Positions 30,955-39,364 of a DNA stretch of 64,000 nt are shown here, piece by piece. Within the stretch, counting starts at the first letter, position 1; each line of letters starts with the position of its first letter. Location of the stretch: contig CAMOIC010000002.1 in assembly GCA_946615965.1 (NCBI GenBank), positions 1-64,000 of the forward strand, read 5' to 3'. The position numbers and the translations under genes were made by a program. This DNA is from UBA3700 sp002372775 (lineage in GTDB: Bacteria; Bacillota; Clostridia; Christensenellales; UBA3700). Under the pieces are notes generated by a model. It saw nothing but the letters and a program-made list of their open reading frames with translations, was not told the DNA's origin and did no database searches.

Positions 30955-32829
30955 TTATCTTTTCAAGTGTTCTTGATATCGATCTAAATCTGAACACAGC
31001 AATTTAATGATATAATTTTTAGTTTTTGATTCTGTTTTAATACCCTCTAATTTCTTTTTTAAATCTATTAAATACATCTGCTCGGAACCAAAAAAATCAT
31101 AAGAATTACCTATACCGTATATCCTTAACAATAAACTCCTAAACATATTTAATTCATCATTGTCTGCATCTTTTATATAATTACAAACTTTATCTATCTC
31201 ATATTTTGAAATAAACTCCTTTCTTTCAAAAGCAGTTGAAATAATCTTTTCAATTTCAGATTCTTGCATATTTTTCAAAGAAATAAGCATTTTCCCTTCT
31301 GATAAATCATATAGTTTTTCATTATGTGCAGTGATATTATTTTTAATTCTATCAATACTTTCTAGGAAAGGTTTTTCATTTTGAACTACACTATAATCTG
31401 GCCATAATAATTCGATTTCTTTATTGCTTGCCTTTATGTTTTTTATAAGAATATCTTCAAATTCTCGAATTCCAATAATTTCTTCAAATTTATATGCTTT
31501 CACATAGGTATAATAGTAGTTAATTGCTAATAGAGAATACTCTAATTCCATCTTATTCTTAGAGACTGCATCAATCATGCATTTTATATTAGTAGATATT
31601 TCTTCATCACTTAATTCAACCCAGGAACCTCTTAAAACCAATAAATACATAGGAATCTCTTCTTGAGGCATAAAATAAAATGACTCATCAAGTTCCTCAA
31701 TTTCTTTTTGTATTTTATCACTTATTTTTTGATAATTAACAAACTCCTTAATACTTGGTAATGTAGTCACATTAAAATCAATATTATTTACAACAGTTTT
31801 AGGATTTCGATATTTTATAGTATCTAATAAAACATTTATAATTAACGACTCCTTAATTTTAACGTCATTATTAATCTTTGAGAAATCTACATATTCATAC
31901 AGTTTATTCAAGTTATCAAGAAAGGTTATAAGGGTTCTAAGATTATTACATGAGCAATTATAAATACATTTTATAATATTCTCTTTATTATTTATTACAT
32001 CCTCATATATATTTTCATATCTAGACATTTTTGCTAACTTGTCAAAAAAAACATTCACATCAAATCTAAATACTACGGTGTTGTTAATAGTTTTTTCCTT
32101 AATAATGTCATAATCTCTAATGTCTCTTATTGACTCCATCATACTATTTAACGAATCTTTTGAATCAGGGTTTTTACTTTGAGTTGTTTTCAGCATAATA
32201 GACGACACCAGCATTATATCCTTATTATTATCATGGTCTATCGAATCTATTAATTCTTTTTCATCACCAATAACAACAACCCTATAACGAGGTTCTTCTG
32301 TAAACTCATTCAAATAACCAAACAATTCTTTGTAATCAATGCGACATCTCTCTATGTCATCAAAAAACATAACAACTTTTTTAGTAGAATTAATAATTAA
32401 ATCCGCAACCCAAGTAAACTCTATATTATCAATTCCGCTTATATCTTTCCCTTTAAATGCTGCAACAATTTTTCCAACAGATTTACCAAAATTAGCAATT
32501 TTAGAATCTGAAAACCAAGTAACAAACGAACAAACCTTTTTTGAAATACTATTCTTTATATCATCTATTTTTGAGATTCCATTTAAAGAAACATATATAT
32601 ATAATATATCCTTCTCGTTCTGAGCATTCTTATTCTTAATGTAGTTATTTATATAGTATGATTTACCAGATCCCCAGGGACCATTTATAAACAGTGCTCC
32701 ATATGGATTATCATTTTCTAAATAATAGTCTAGCGCTTTCGTTAAAGTATTATGATTCTTTAGTATCTCCGAATCCACCCTTCCAGAAAGCACATCATTA
32801 TCAATATTGCTGTTTTTTTTATAAGCCAT
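30955..32829 (-). CDS. KAP-family P-loop NTPase
   Basis: The 624-residue product has Walker A GPWGSGKS at about 50-57 and Walker B VMFFDDIE at 153-160, followed by ERC and a YLNEF segment. A conserved VVIGDEKELI lies near 185. This is the KAP arrangement, a STAND-like NTPase group often found in phage-defence islands. I see no transmembrane helices; the C-terminal 300 residues are helical and unassigned. GGAGG lies 9 bases before the ATG at 32827-32829; a longer in-frame start exists upstream but would place that site inside the gene. It lies between tRNA-Gln and yggS, a possible accessory insertion. Defence function is inferred. Confidence 0.75.
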   Translation of the reverse strand: MAYKKNSNIDNDVLSGRVDSEILKNHNTLTKALDYYLENDNPYGALFINGPWGSGKSYYINNYIKNKNAQNEKDILYIYVSLNGISKIDDIKNSISKKVCSFVTWFSDSKIANFGKSVGKIVAAFKGKDISGIDNIEFTWVADLIINSTKKVVMFFDDIERCRIDYKELFGYLNEFTEEPRYRVVVIGDEKELIDSIDHDNNKDIMLVSSIMLKTTQSKNPDSKDSLNSMMESIRDIRDYDIIKEKTINNTVVFRFDVNVFFDKLAKMSRYENIYEDVINNKENIIKCIYNCSCNNLRTLITFLDNLNKLYEYVDFSKINNDVKIKESLIINVLLDTIKYRNPKTVVNNIDFNVTTLPSIKEFVNYQKISDKIQKEIEELDESFYFMPQEEIPMYLLVLRGSWVELSDEEISTNIKCMIDAVSKNKMELEYSLLAINYYYTYVKAYKFEEIIGIREFEDILIKNIKASNKEIELLWPDYSVVQNEKPFLESIDRIKNNITAHNEKLYDLSEGKMLISLKNMQESEIEKIISTAFERKEFISKYEIDKVCNYIKDADNDELNMFRSLLLRIYGIGNSYDFFGSEQMYLIDLKKKLEGIKTESKTKNYIIKLLCSDLDRYQEHLKR

Positions 32830-32845
32830 AATATATAACCTCCAC

Positions 32846-32883
32846 ATAAAAAATGCTGTCTTATACTTAGATAAAACAGCATT
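32846..32883 (-). terminator. Terminator after tRNA-Gln, immediately before the KAP gene
   Basis: AATGCTGT and ACAGCATT pair with further weak inner pairing and are followed by six T residues on the minus strand. The KAP ribosome-binding site begins only a few bases later. Confidence 0.8.
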
Positions 32884-32982
32884 AAAATATCAGACAATAT
32901 TACTTACTTCTAGCCGCATTATCTAGCCTTTATAATTTTAACATATTTAATCATAAATATATGTAAAAACAAATTAAAAATA

Positions 32983-33058
32983 TGGCAGCGGTAGTTGGAT
33001 TCGAACCAACGAAATGTGGGTGTCAGAGGCCCATGCCTTACCGCTTGGCGATACCGCT
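32983..33058 (-). tRNA. tRNA-Gln (CTG anticodon)
   Basis: The minus strand folds as a tRNA: acceptor AGCGGTA with TACCGCT, D arm GCC..GGC, T arm GTTGG-TTCGAAT-CCAAC, discriminator G and an encoded CCA. The anticodon loop CTCTGAC gives CTG. The last anticodon-stem pair (positions 31-39) is C-A, a mismatch. Confidence 0.93.
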
Positions 33059-33116
33059 ACAAATACCTACTCTATTAAACAATATTTCAGTGTTATTTTC
33101 AAGGTTAAAACTCAAA

Positions 33117-33145
33117 TTGACAAATAAAATGTCTATCTATATAAT
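33117..33145 (+). promoter_or_regulatory. Promoter of SRP RNA
   Basis: Exact TTGACA, 17 bp, exact TATAAT on the plus strand, with the RNA 5' end 7 bases on. Confidence 0.9.
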
Positions 33146-33151
33146 TAAGAT

Positions 33152-33420
33152 ATCGTGCTAGGCGGGCAGATAGTGGTGGCCTGTTACCTACAATCCACTT
33201 TAGTAGGGCCGAAATGCCAATAGCGGTTTTACCTATGTAAGGCTGCCTTAAGCAAGTGATGTTGATATCAAGGTCTTGTGCAATTGAACGCTGTGAACCA
33301 TGTCAGGACCTGACCGTAGCAGCATTAAGCAGATTGTTTGATGTGCCACGAGGTAGCTTTGAGGGAGTTAACTACTTTTGTACCGCTTGGGTAGATATTA
33401 TCAATATTGGAGGCACGATC
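33152..33420 (+). ncRNA. ffs: Signal recognition particle RNA (large Bacillus/Clostridium type)
   Basis: The core CTGTGAACCATGTCAGG and TAGCAGCATTAAGC at 33289-33330 is the SRP Alu/S-domain signature. The ends pair (ATCGTGC near 33152 with GCACGAT near 33413), giving about 269 nt, the size of B. subtilis scRNA with an Alu domain. The apical loop of helix 8 reads ACC-TGAC-CGT where GGAA is usual, with a C-C apposition at the closing pair. No protein is encoded here. Confidence 0.93.
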
Positions 33421-33434
33421 TTGAAAAGAAAAAA

Positions 33435-33459
33435 AAAGAGCCGAAGCTCTTTATTTTTT
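33435..33459 (+). terminator. Bidirectional terminator between SRP RNA and the YczE-type gene
   Basis: AAAGAGC and GCTCTTT around a CGAA loop, with A-rich and T-rich flanks on both sides, can end both the SRP RNA and the convergent membrane-protein gene. Confidence 0.85.
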
Positions 33460-34230
33460 TTACTCTACTGAATCAACAGTTTCTTTATTGTTTTCCCCTT
33501 TTTCCCTACCTAATACCTTATACATCTTAGGAAAAACAGGTCTATAGTCAAATAATTTATCTAGCAGTTTTCCCCATATAGCAATAATAGGAGCATTAAT
33601 AATTGTTGTAACAATTGTACCTAATCCCATGCTATGGAAATTGCTATACCAAATAGTTGTCCAATCAAACTTATCTACATCTCTAAATATAACTAAAGCA
33701 AGAGTAATTGAAGTAACTAGATATATCATATCTACAACCCACTTTACTTTATTAATTTTCCATCTATATCTATCTGAGATTTCACTAACTACAAGTTCAG
33801 GAGCTTCAAGTGGCATATATGTTCTAAAGAAGCATGCGACACCAAAAGCTGTACAAGTATCACCTATTATTAGCATAACCCATCTTAGAGCAACACCTTC
33901 AAATGGATCAGAACCTAGTATTAGTACCCATAAATCTAATAGATATCCATATAAAACCGCTACAGCAAAAGCAAGTAGATATCTCCAGTTAAATCTTTGA
34001 ACTATAATGCATAAAAGAATTAATGTTATTCCTTGGAATAAATATTCTGTAACACCTAGTGAAAAGAATGAAGATAAATTCTCTATTGCTTCATGAATAA
34101 CAAATGTAGGTGCTGCAATCATAGAAACACCTAAGTTTGCTTTTGAGCAAATAGCAACGCCTAGTGCTACAAACACTAGACCAAAAAGCCACATTAATTC
34201 ACCGGCTTTTTCAAACTTGTTAGTCTTCAT
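33460..34230 (-). CDS. YczE/YitT-type integral membrane protein
   Basis: The product has 256 residues and about five or six hydrophobic segments. The opening motif LFGLVFVALGVAICSKANLGVS is typical of the YczE/YyaS family (a long hydrophobic start with ALG and GxS turns). The function of the family is unclear. The C-terminus is short, charged and cytoplasmic. The start overlaps the dCMP deaminase stop by 11 bp, so the two are co-transcribed. Confidence 0.75.
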   Translation of the reverse strand: MKTNKFEKAGELMWLFGLVFVALGVAICSKANLGVSMIAAPTFVIHEAIENLSSFFSLGVTEYLFQGITLILLCIIVQRFNWRYLLAFAVAVLYGYLLDLWVLILGSDPFEGVALRWVMLIIGDTCTAFGVACFFRTYMPLEAPELVVSEISDRYRWKINKVKWVVDMIYLVTSITLALVIFRDVDKFDWTTIWYSNFHSMGLGTIVTTIINAPIIAIWGKLLDKLFDYRPVFPKMYKVLGREKGENNKETVDSVE

Positions 34231-34675
34231 TATTGAATTTCTCTATTGAAACTCCAGCCTCATCAAACAACTTTAATGAGAATTCATCTGGGTAACCTTG
34301 TTCATAAACAACTCTCTTAATACCAGAGTTGATAATTAATCTAGCGCAAATAGTACATGGTTGATGTGTACAATAAATTGTTGCACCCTCAACTGATATA
34401 CCTAACTTAGCAGCTTGACAGATAGCATTTTGTTCTGCATGAACAGCATAACATACTTCTTGTCTTGTTCCTGATGGGATTCCTAATTTAATTCTTATGC
34501 ACTCGCCACGTTCTGTGCATGATTTGATTCCTGAAGGGGCTCCATTGTAGCCTGTTGTGATAATTCTCTTATCTCTAACAATGATTGCTCCAACATGTCT
34601 ATCTTGCTTATAGCAACTTGACCAAGTTGAAACAAAATTAGCCATTTCCATAAATCTTTTATCCCATTTATTCAT
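34220..34675 (-). CDS. dCMP deaminase (ComEB family)
   Basis: The 151-residue zinc-dependent deaminase makes dUMP from dCMP. It has the zinc motifs HAEQNAI (catalytic H-A-E) and CTHQPCTICAR (PCxxC), and the substrate segment TGYNGAPSG. A second cysteine/histidine set (CTERGEC) near residue 55 is the usual extra zinc site of this family. It is the first of two genes. Confidence 0.92.
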   Translation of the reverse strand: MNKWDKRFMEMANFVSTWSSCYKQDRHVGAIIVRDKRIITTGYNGAPSGIKSCTERGECIRIKLGIPSGTRQEVCYAVHAEQNAICQAAKLGISVEGATIYCTHQPCTICARLIINSGIKRVVYEQGYPDEFSLKLFDEAGVSIEKFNNED

Positions 34676-34758
34676 AGTAAAAACACCCCACTAAGTTTAT
34701 AAGCATAGTGATTATAACATAACGTTATAACTAATACAAAATATATCTTTGAAAAGTA

Positions 34759-34787
34759 TTTACTTTAAATGGTTATTATTGTATAAT
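34759..34787 (+). promoter_or_regulatory. Promoter of groESL
   Basis: TTTACT, 17 bp, exact TATAAT on the plus strand, 12 bp before the CIRCE element. Confidence 0.8.
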
Positions 34788-34798
34788 ACACTATGAAT

Positions 34799-34825
34799 TT
34801 AGCAATCGAAGGTTTAGAGTGCTAA
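34799..34825 (+). promoter_or_regulatory. CIRCE operator of groESL
   Basis: TTAGCAATC, 9 bp, GAGTGCTAA: one mismatch from the consensus TTAGCACTC-N9-GAGTGCTAA bound by HrcA. HrcA is not in the window. Confidence 0.93.
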
Positions 34826-34858
34826 ACTAAATTTAAATAGTTTTAGGAGGTATTTTGT

Positions 34859-35146
34859 ATGACAATTAAACCATTGTTTGACAAAATTGTTGTAAAAGCA
34901 CTAGAGGCAGAAGAAAAGACAGCTAGCGGTCTTTATTTACCTACATCTGCTCAAGAAAAGCCACAAGTTGCAGAAGTTGTAGCTGTTGGTCCTGGTGGAC
35001 TTATTGATGGTAAAGAAGTAAAAATGGAAGTTAAAGTTGGAGATCACATTCTATATAGCAAGTATAGTGGCAGCGAATTTAAGTTAGAAGACTTAGATGT
35101 TACTATCATAAAGCAATCTGATGTTCTTGCTATTATTAGTGACTAA
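34859..35146 (+). CDS. groES: Co-chaperonin GroES
   Basis: GroES caps the GroEL chamber. The 95-residue product starts TIKPLFDKIVVKALEAEEKT and has the mobile-loop region KTASGLYLPTSAQEK and the roof VVAVGPGG. AGGAGG lies 8 bases before the ATG. It is 15 bp ahead of groEL and under HrcA/CIRCE control. Confidence 0.97.
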   Translation: MTIKPLFDKIVVKALEAEEKTASGLYLPTSAQEKPQVAEVVAVGPGGLIDGKEVKMEVKVGDHILYSKYSGSEFKLEDLDVTIIKQSDVLAIISD

Positions 35147-35161
35147 TAGGAGGAAATAATT

Positions 35162-36787
35162 ATGGCAAAAGATTTTAAATATGGTGATGAAGCTAGAAAG
35201 TCTTTAGAAACTGGTGTAGATGCTGTTGCTAACGCAGTAAAGATTACACTTGGTCCTAAAGGTAGAAATGTAGTTTTAGATAAAAAATATGGTGCACCAC
35301 TAATTACTAATGATGGTGTTACAATTGCTAAAGAAGTTGAATTAAAAGATTCATTTGCTAACATGGGTGCTCAACTAATAAAAGAAGTATCTATTAAGAC
35401 AAACGATATCGCTGGTGATGGTACAACAACAGCCTGCGTTCTTGCTCAAGCTCTTGTTAAAGAAGGTTTAAGAAACGTTACAGCTGGTGCTAACCCTATC
35501 ATTCTTAAGAAAGGTATTCAAAAAGCTGCAGATGCTGTAGTTGAAGAATTGCATAAGATTTCTAAGCCAGTTGAATCTAGCGATGCTATTGCACAAGTTG
35601 CAACAATCTCTGCTGGAAATGAACAAGTTGGCGAATTAATCGCTGAAGCTATGAATAAGGTAAGCAAGAATGGTGTTATCTCTGTTGATGAAGCTAAATC
35701 TACAGAAACTACTCTAACAGTAGAAACTGGTATGAAGTTCGACAGAGGTTACTTATCTGCATACATGGTAACAAATACAGATAAGATGGAAGCTGTTCTT
35801 GACGATGCATATATCTTATTAACAGATAAGAAGATTTCTTCAAGCAAGGATATTATGCCAGTACTTGAAGTAGTTGCTCAAAACGGATTAAAGCTATTAA
35901 TCATCGCTGAGGATATTGAAGGCGATGCCCTAACAGCTATTGTATTAAACAAGTTGAAAGGCGTATTAAACTGTGTTGCTGTTAAAGCTCCTGCATTTGG
36001 CGACAGAAGAAAAGCTCTTCTTGAAGATATGGCAGTATTAACAGGTGGTACAGTTATCTCTTCTGAACTTGGCTATGAATTAAAGGATGCTACTCTTGCA
36101 CAACTTGGTCGTGCTAAACAAGTTAAGGTTGATAAGGATTCTACAACTATCGTTGACGGTTTTGGTGATCCAGATCAAATCAATGCTCGTGTTCAAATGA
36201 TTAAAGCTCAAGCCGCTGAAACAACATCAGAATACGACAAAGAAAAATTAAACGAAAGATTAGCTAAACTTGCTGGTGGTGTTGCTGTAATTCACGTTGG
36301 CGCTGCTACAGAAGTAGAAATGAAAGAAAAGAAGTTAAGAATTGAAGATGCCCTAGCTGCTACTCGTGCTGCTGTTGAAGAAGGCGTTGTTGCTGGTGGT
36401 GGTATTGCACTTCTTAACATTATGGATAAGATTCAACCAGTTGTTGATTCTCTTGAAGGAGATGAAAAGACAGGTGCTAAGACAATGCTTAAAGCTCTTG
36501 AAGCTCCAATTAAGCAAATCTGCGCAAATGCAGGTATTGATGGCGGCGTTGTAATTAACAACATTAAGTCAGCAAACAAGGGCGCTTCATATGGTTATGA
36601 TGCACTTAAAGATGAATATGTTGACATGATTAAAGCTGGTATCCTAGATCCAACTAAGGTAACAAGATCAGCCGTTCAAAACGCTTCATCTGTTGTATCT
36701 ACACTATTAACAACTGAAGTATTAGTTACAGACATTCCAGAGCCAGCTGCTCCAGTAGCTCCTCAAATGAATGGAGAAATGTACTAA
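35162..36787 (+). CDS. groEL: Chaperonin GroEL
   Basis: The 541-residue chaperonin has VKITLGPKGRNVVLDK and GDGTTTACVLAQ (the ATP site) and EGVVAGGGIALL. The C-terminus ends APQMNGEMY and lacks the usual run of Gly-Gly-Met repeats, which line the folding chamber in many bacteria. Otherwise it is ordinary. A strong terminator follows at 36812. Confidence 0.97.
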   Translation: MAKDFKYGDEARKSLETGVDAVANAVKITLGPKGRNVVLDKKYGAPLITNDGVTIAKEVELKDSFANMGAQLIKEVSIKTNDIAGDGTTTACVLAQALVKEGLRNVTAGANPIILKKGIQKAADAVVEELHKISKPVESSDAIAQVATISAGNEQVGELIAEAMNKVSKNGVISVDEAKSTETTLTVETGMKFDRGYLSAYMVTNTDKMEAVLDDAYILLTDKKISSSKDIMPVLEVVAQNGLKLLIIAEDIEGDALTAIVLNKLKGVLNCVAVKAPAFGDRRKALLEDMAVLTGGTVISSELGYELKDATLAQLGRAKQVKVDKDSTTIVDGFGDPDQINARVQMIKAQAAETTSEYDKEKLNERLAKLAGGVAVIHVGAATEVEMKEKKLRIEDALAATRAAVEEGVVAGGGIALLNIMDKIQPVVDSLEGDEKTGAKTMLKALEAPIKQICANAGIDGGVVINNIKSANKGASYGYDALKDEYVDMIKAGILDPTKVTRSAVQNASSVVSTLLTTEVLVTDIPEPAAPVAPQMNGEMY

Positions 36788-36811
36788 TAAATAATCTATA
36801 ATATGGATTGC

Positions 36812-36845
36812 ACTCCGGTAACCTTCGGGCCCGGAGTTTTTTTTG
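36812..36845 (+). terminator. Terminator after groEL
   Basis: ACTCCGG and CCGGAGT pair around a 12-nt loop and are followed by eight T residues. Confidence 0.88.
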
Positions 36846-36885
36846 TAAAAAAATAGACTCAGTTTGTTGTAATACTGAGTCTATT
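36846..36885 (-). terminator. Terminator after pncB
   Basis: AATAGACTCAGT and ACTGAGTCTATT pair (12 bp) and are followed by seven T residues on the minus strand. Confidence 0.88.
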
Positions 36886-36905
36886 CCAATAAACAATACT
36901 AATAA

Positions 36906-38336
36906 TTATTTCTTACTATTCTTTGCAAGTAATTCTTGCTTTATATCATATAACTTTTGAGATAAGTCAACCTTATAAATATGTGGGTTTAATAATCTCT
37001 TATATTCGTTCCAGAATTCACCATAAGATTCCTTATGATACTTAGAAATCTCTTGAACTGTTGGTAGCTTATAAACCAACTTACCATTATCAATAATCTT
37101 TGTTGTTAATTCCTTTACATAGAAGTTAGTAATTGTCTTTCTCTTGTATGTGAAGTTTGGATCAAAGATTTCAAGTTCTTGTAAACCGTCAAACTTTTCT
37201 TCTTGTAAACAAATTAAATCTGCAAGTGCTTTATTAGAATTTTCATCATAGATTCTTACAATCTTCTTAAATCCTGGATTTGTAATCTTACCTGGAGTAT
37301 CACTCATCTTTAATCTTGGTTGTAATACACCCTTATCATCTTCAATAGCACTCATCTTGTATACACCACCAAGTGATGGGCAATCCATAGATGTGATTAG
37401 CTTAGTACCAATACCATAAGTATCAATCTTAGCTCCTTGAGATGCTAAAGACATTAATACTGTTTCATCAATATCACCAGATGCACAAATCTTTGCATTT
37501 GGGAATCCTGCTTCGTCTAACATCTTTCTAGCTTCTTGAGATAGATATGCTAAGTCACCTGAGTCTAATCTAATACCAATTGGTTCATGACCTGCTGCTC
37601 TTAATTCTTTGAACACCTTAATTGCGTTAGGAACACCTGAACGTAATGTATCATATGTATCGCAAAGAAGTAGACATGTATCTGGATACATATCAGCATA
37701 AGCTTTAAATGCATCATATTCTGATGGGAAGCTCATAACCCAAGCATGAGCATGAGTTCCACTAATTGGAATATTGAACATCTTACCAGCAAGAACGTTT
37801 GATGTAGAAGCACATCCTGCAATAACTGCAGCACGAGCACCATAGATACCAGCATCTGGACCTTGAGCTCTTCTTAAACCGAATTCAGCAACAGGAGCAC
37901 CATTAGCAGCATAGATAACTTTTGCTGTCTTTGTAGCAATTAATGTTTGGTGATTTAAAATACAAAGAATTGCTGTTTCAATTAATTGTGCTTCAAATAA
38001 TCTTGCTTTAACAGTCAAGATTGGTTCTTGTGGGAATACAACTGTACCTTCTGGCACAGAATAAATATCGCCTGTAAATTTAAAATCTTCTAATAGCTTT
38101 AGAAAATCTTCGTCAAACAATTTCTTAGAGCGTAAATACTCTATATCGTCTTTTTCGAACTTTAAATTTGTTACATAATCAACAACTTGTTCAAGACCAC
38201 AAGCTATTGCATAGTTATTACCAATTCCTCTGTAGAACACGTCAAACACAGCAGTTTTGTTCATTTGACCGTTTTTGCTGTATCCGTACATCATAGTTAA
38301 TTGATAAAGATCTGTAAGTAATGTTAGATTTCTCAT
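36906..38336 (-). CDS. pncB: Nicotinate phosphoribosyltransferase
   Basis: PncB makes nicotinate mononucleotide in NAD salvage. The 476-residue product has the opening LLTDLYQLTMMYGY, the catalytic-histidine segment SGTHAHAWVMSF, GIRLDSGDL near 240 and CASGDIDE. It belongs to the longer Gram-positive form. Its ATG overlaps the lgt stop. Since the TIR protein at 5.6-7.7 kb may consume NAD, NAD salvage in the same window is noted, but they are 30 kb apart. Confidence 0.95.
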   Translation of the reverse strand: MRNLTLLTDLYQLTMMYGYSKNGQMNKTAVFDVFYRGIGNNYAIACGLEQVVDYVTNLKFEKDDIEYLRSKKLFDEDFLKLLEDFKFTGDIYSVPEGTVVFPQEPILTVKARLFEAQLIETAILCILNHQTLIATKTAKVIYAANGAPVAEFGLRRAQGPDAGIYGARAAVIAGCASTSNVLAGKMFNIPISGTHAHAWVMSFPSEYDAFKAYADMYPDTCLLLCDTYDTLRSGVPNAIKVFKELRAAGHEPIGIRLDSGDLAYLSQEARKMLDEAGFPNAKICASGDIDETVLMSLASQGAKIDTYGIGTKLITSMDCPSLGGVYKMSAIEDDKGVLQPRLKMSDTPGKITNPGFKKIVRIYDENSNKALADLICLQEEKFDGLQELEIFDPNFTYKRKTITNFYVKELTTKIIDNGKLVYKLPTVQEISKYHKESYGEFWNEYKRLLNPHIYKVDLSQKLYDIKQELLAKNSKK

Positions 38337-39364
38337 TATTCCTTATTGCTAGTTTTACTAGCATCCTCGATTTTGTCATTCGCAACAGAATTTTCTGTCA
38401 CTTCGCTATTTTGCGCGTTGGTTGTATCTACCGTAGTATCAGCAACTTTATCTACTATTTCTCTTCTTTTGTTTGCATCTATTTCCATCTTTGCTTTGAT
38501 TTCATCCCATCTTTTATCTATAACAGTTTGGAATGACTTTGACTCAAAGTAGATTTTATTCGTATATAAAAGAACCAATAATACTATACATATTGCAGCC
38601 ATAACATAGCAAATAATTTGTATAGTTCCAATACCTGTATTACCTAATGTAACGTGGTCAATCTTTAAGAATTCTAGAGAACCTCTAACTAGACCATACC
38701 AAATTAGATAACCAAGAGTAATTGTTCCTGGCTTAATTTTATTCTTGTATTTATGGTAAACATACATTAATACAGCAAGACCTATAAAGTTTAAAACTCC
38801 TTCATAGAAGAATAATGCACAATACCATCCTGGTTCATATCCAGAATAATGAGAAGCTGGATTCTCAATATATACAGCAAATGGGAAATGTTGGAATGAT
38901 TCATTTGTTATTTGTAAACCAAACAACTCTTGGTTCATATAATTACCCCATCTACCAATAATTTGTCCAACCATAACTGGCATAACGGCTGTGTCTGTTA
39001 ATTTAACAAAGTGATACTTTCTAGAAACAAGTGTTATAAGCGTAATAGCAAGAACACCACCGAAGATACCACCAACGATAGTCATTCCGCCTTCACGTAT
39101 ATTTATAGCTTCTTTAAATGTTGTATATGTTGTTCCTATTCTTGGTACAACATAGAAAATTCTACAGAATGCTACAGCAAATATTACAGTAACTAAGAAC
39201 ATTGATAAAGAAAAATCTTCATCAATATTTTGTTGCTTACACATATATAGAAATGTGAATAGTCCAAGTACAATACCTGATGTGACTATAATTCCATACC
39301 ATGCTATATCTAATCCACCTATAGAGAAAGCAATCTTGTTTATAGATAAAGCTAAATCAAACAT
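38336..39364 (-). CDS. lgt: Prolipoprotein diacylglyceryl transferase
   Basis: Lgt adds diacylglycerol to the lipobox cysteine. The 342-residue product has seven or so membrane helices and the signature MVGQIIGRWGNYMNQELFG. A charged cytoplasmic tail of about 60 residues at the C-terminus is longer than usual. The gene overlaps galK at its start and pncB at its stop (both by shared bases), forming a galK-lgt-pncB operon. Confidence 0.95.
   Translation of the reverse strand: MFDLALSINKIAFSIGGLDIAWYGIIVTSGIVLGLFTFLYMCKQQNIDEDFSLSMFLVTVIFAVAFCRIFYVVPRIGTTYTTFKEAINIREGGMTIVGGIFGGVLAITLITLVSRKYHFVKLTDTAVMPVMVGQIIGRWGNYMNQELFGLQITNESFQHFPFAVYIENPASHYSGYEPGWYCALFFYEGVLNFIGLAVLMYVYHKYKNKIKPGTITLGYLIWYGLVRGSLEFLKIDHVTLGNTGIGTIQIICYVMAAICIVLLVLLYTNKIYFESKSFQTVIDKRWDEIKAKMEIDANKRREIVDKVADTTVDTTNAQNSEVTENSVANDKIEDASKTSNKE

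Noticed and set aside
33256..33471. Plus-strand 71-residue open frame
   Set aside because: It lies inside the SRP RNA gene and its terminator and has no ribosome-binding site.
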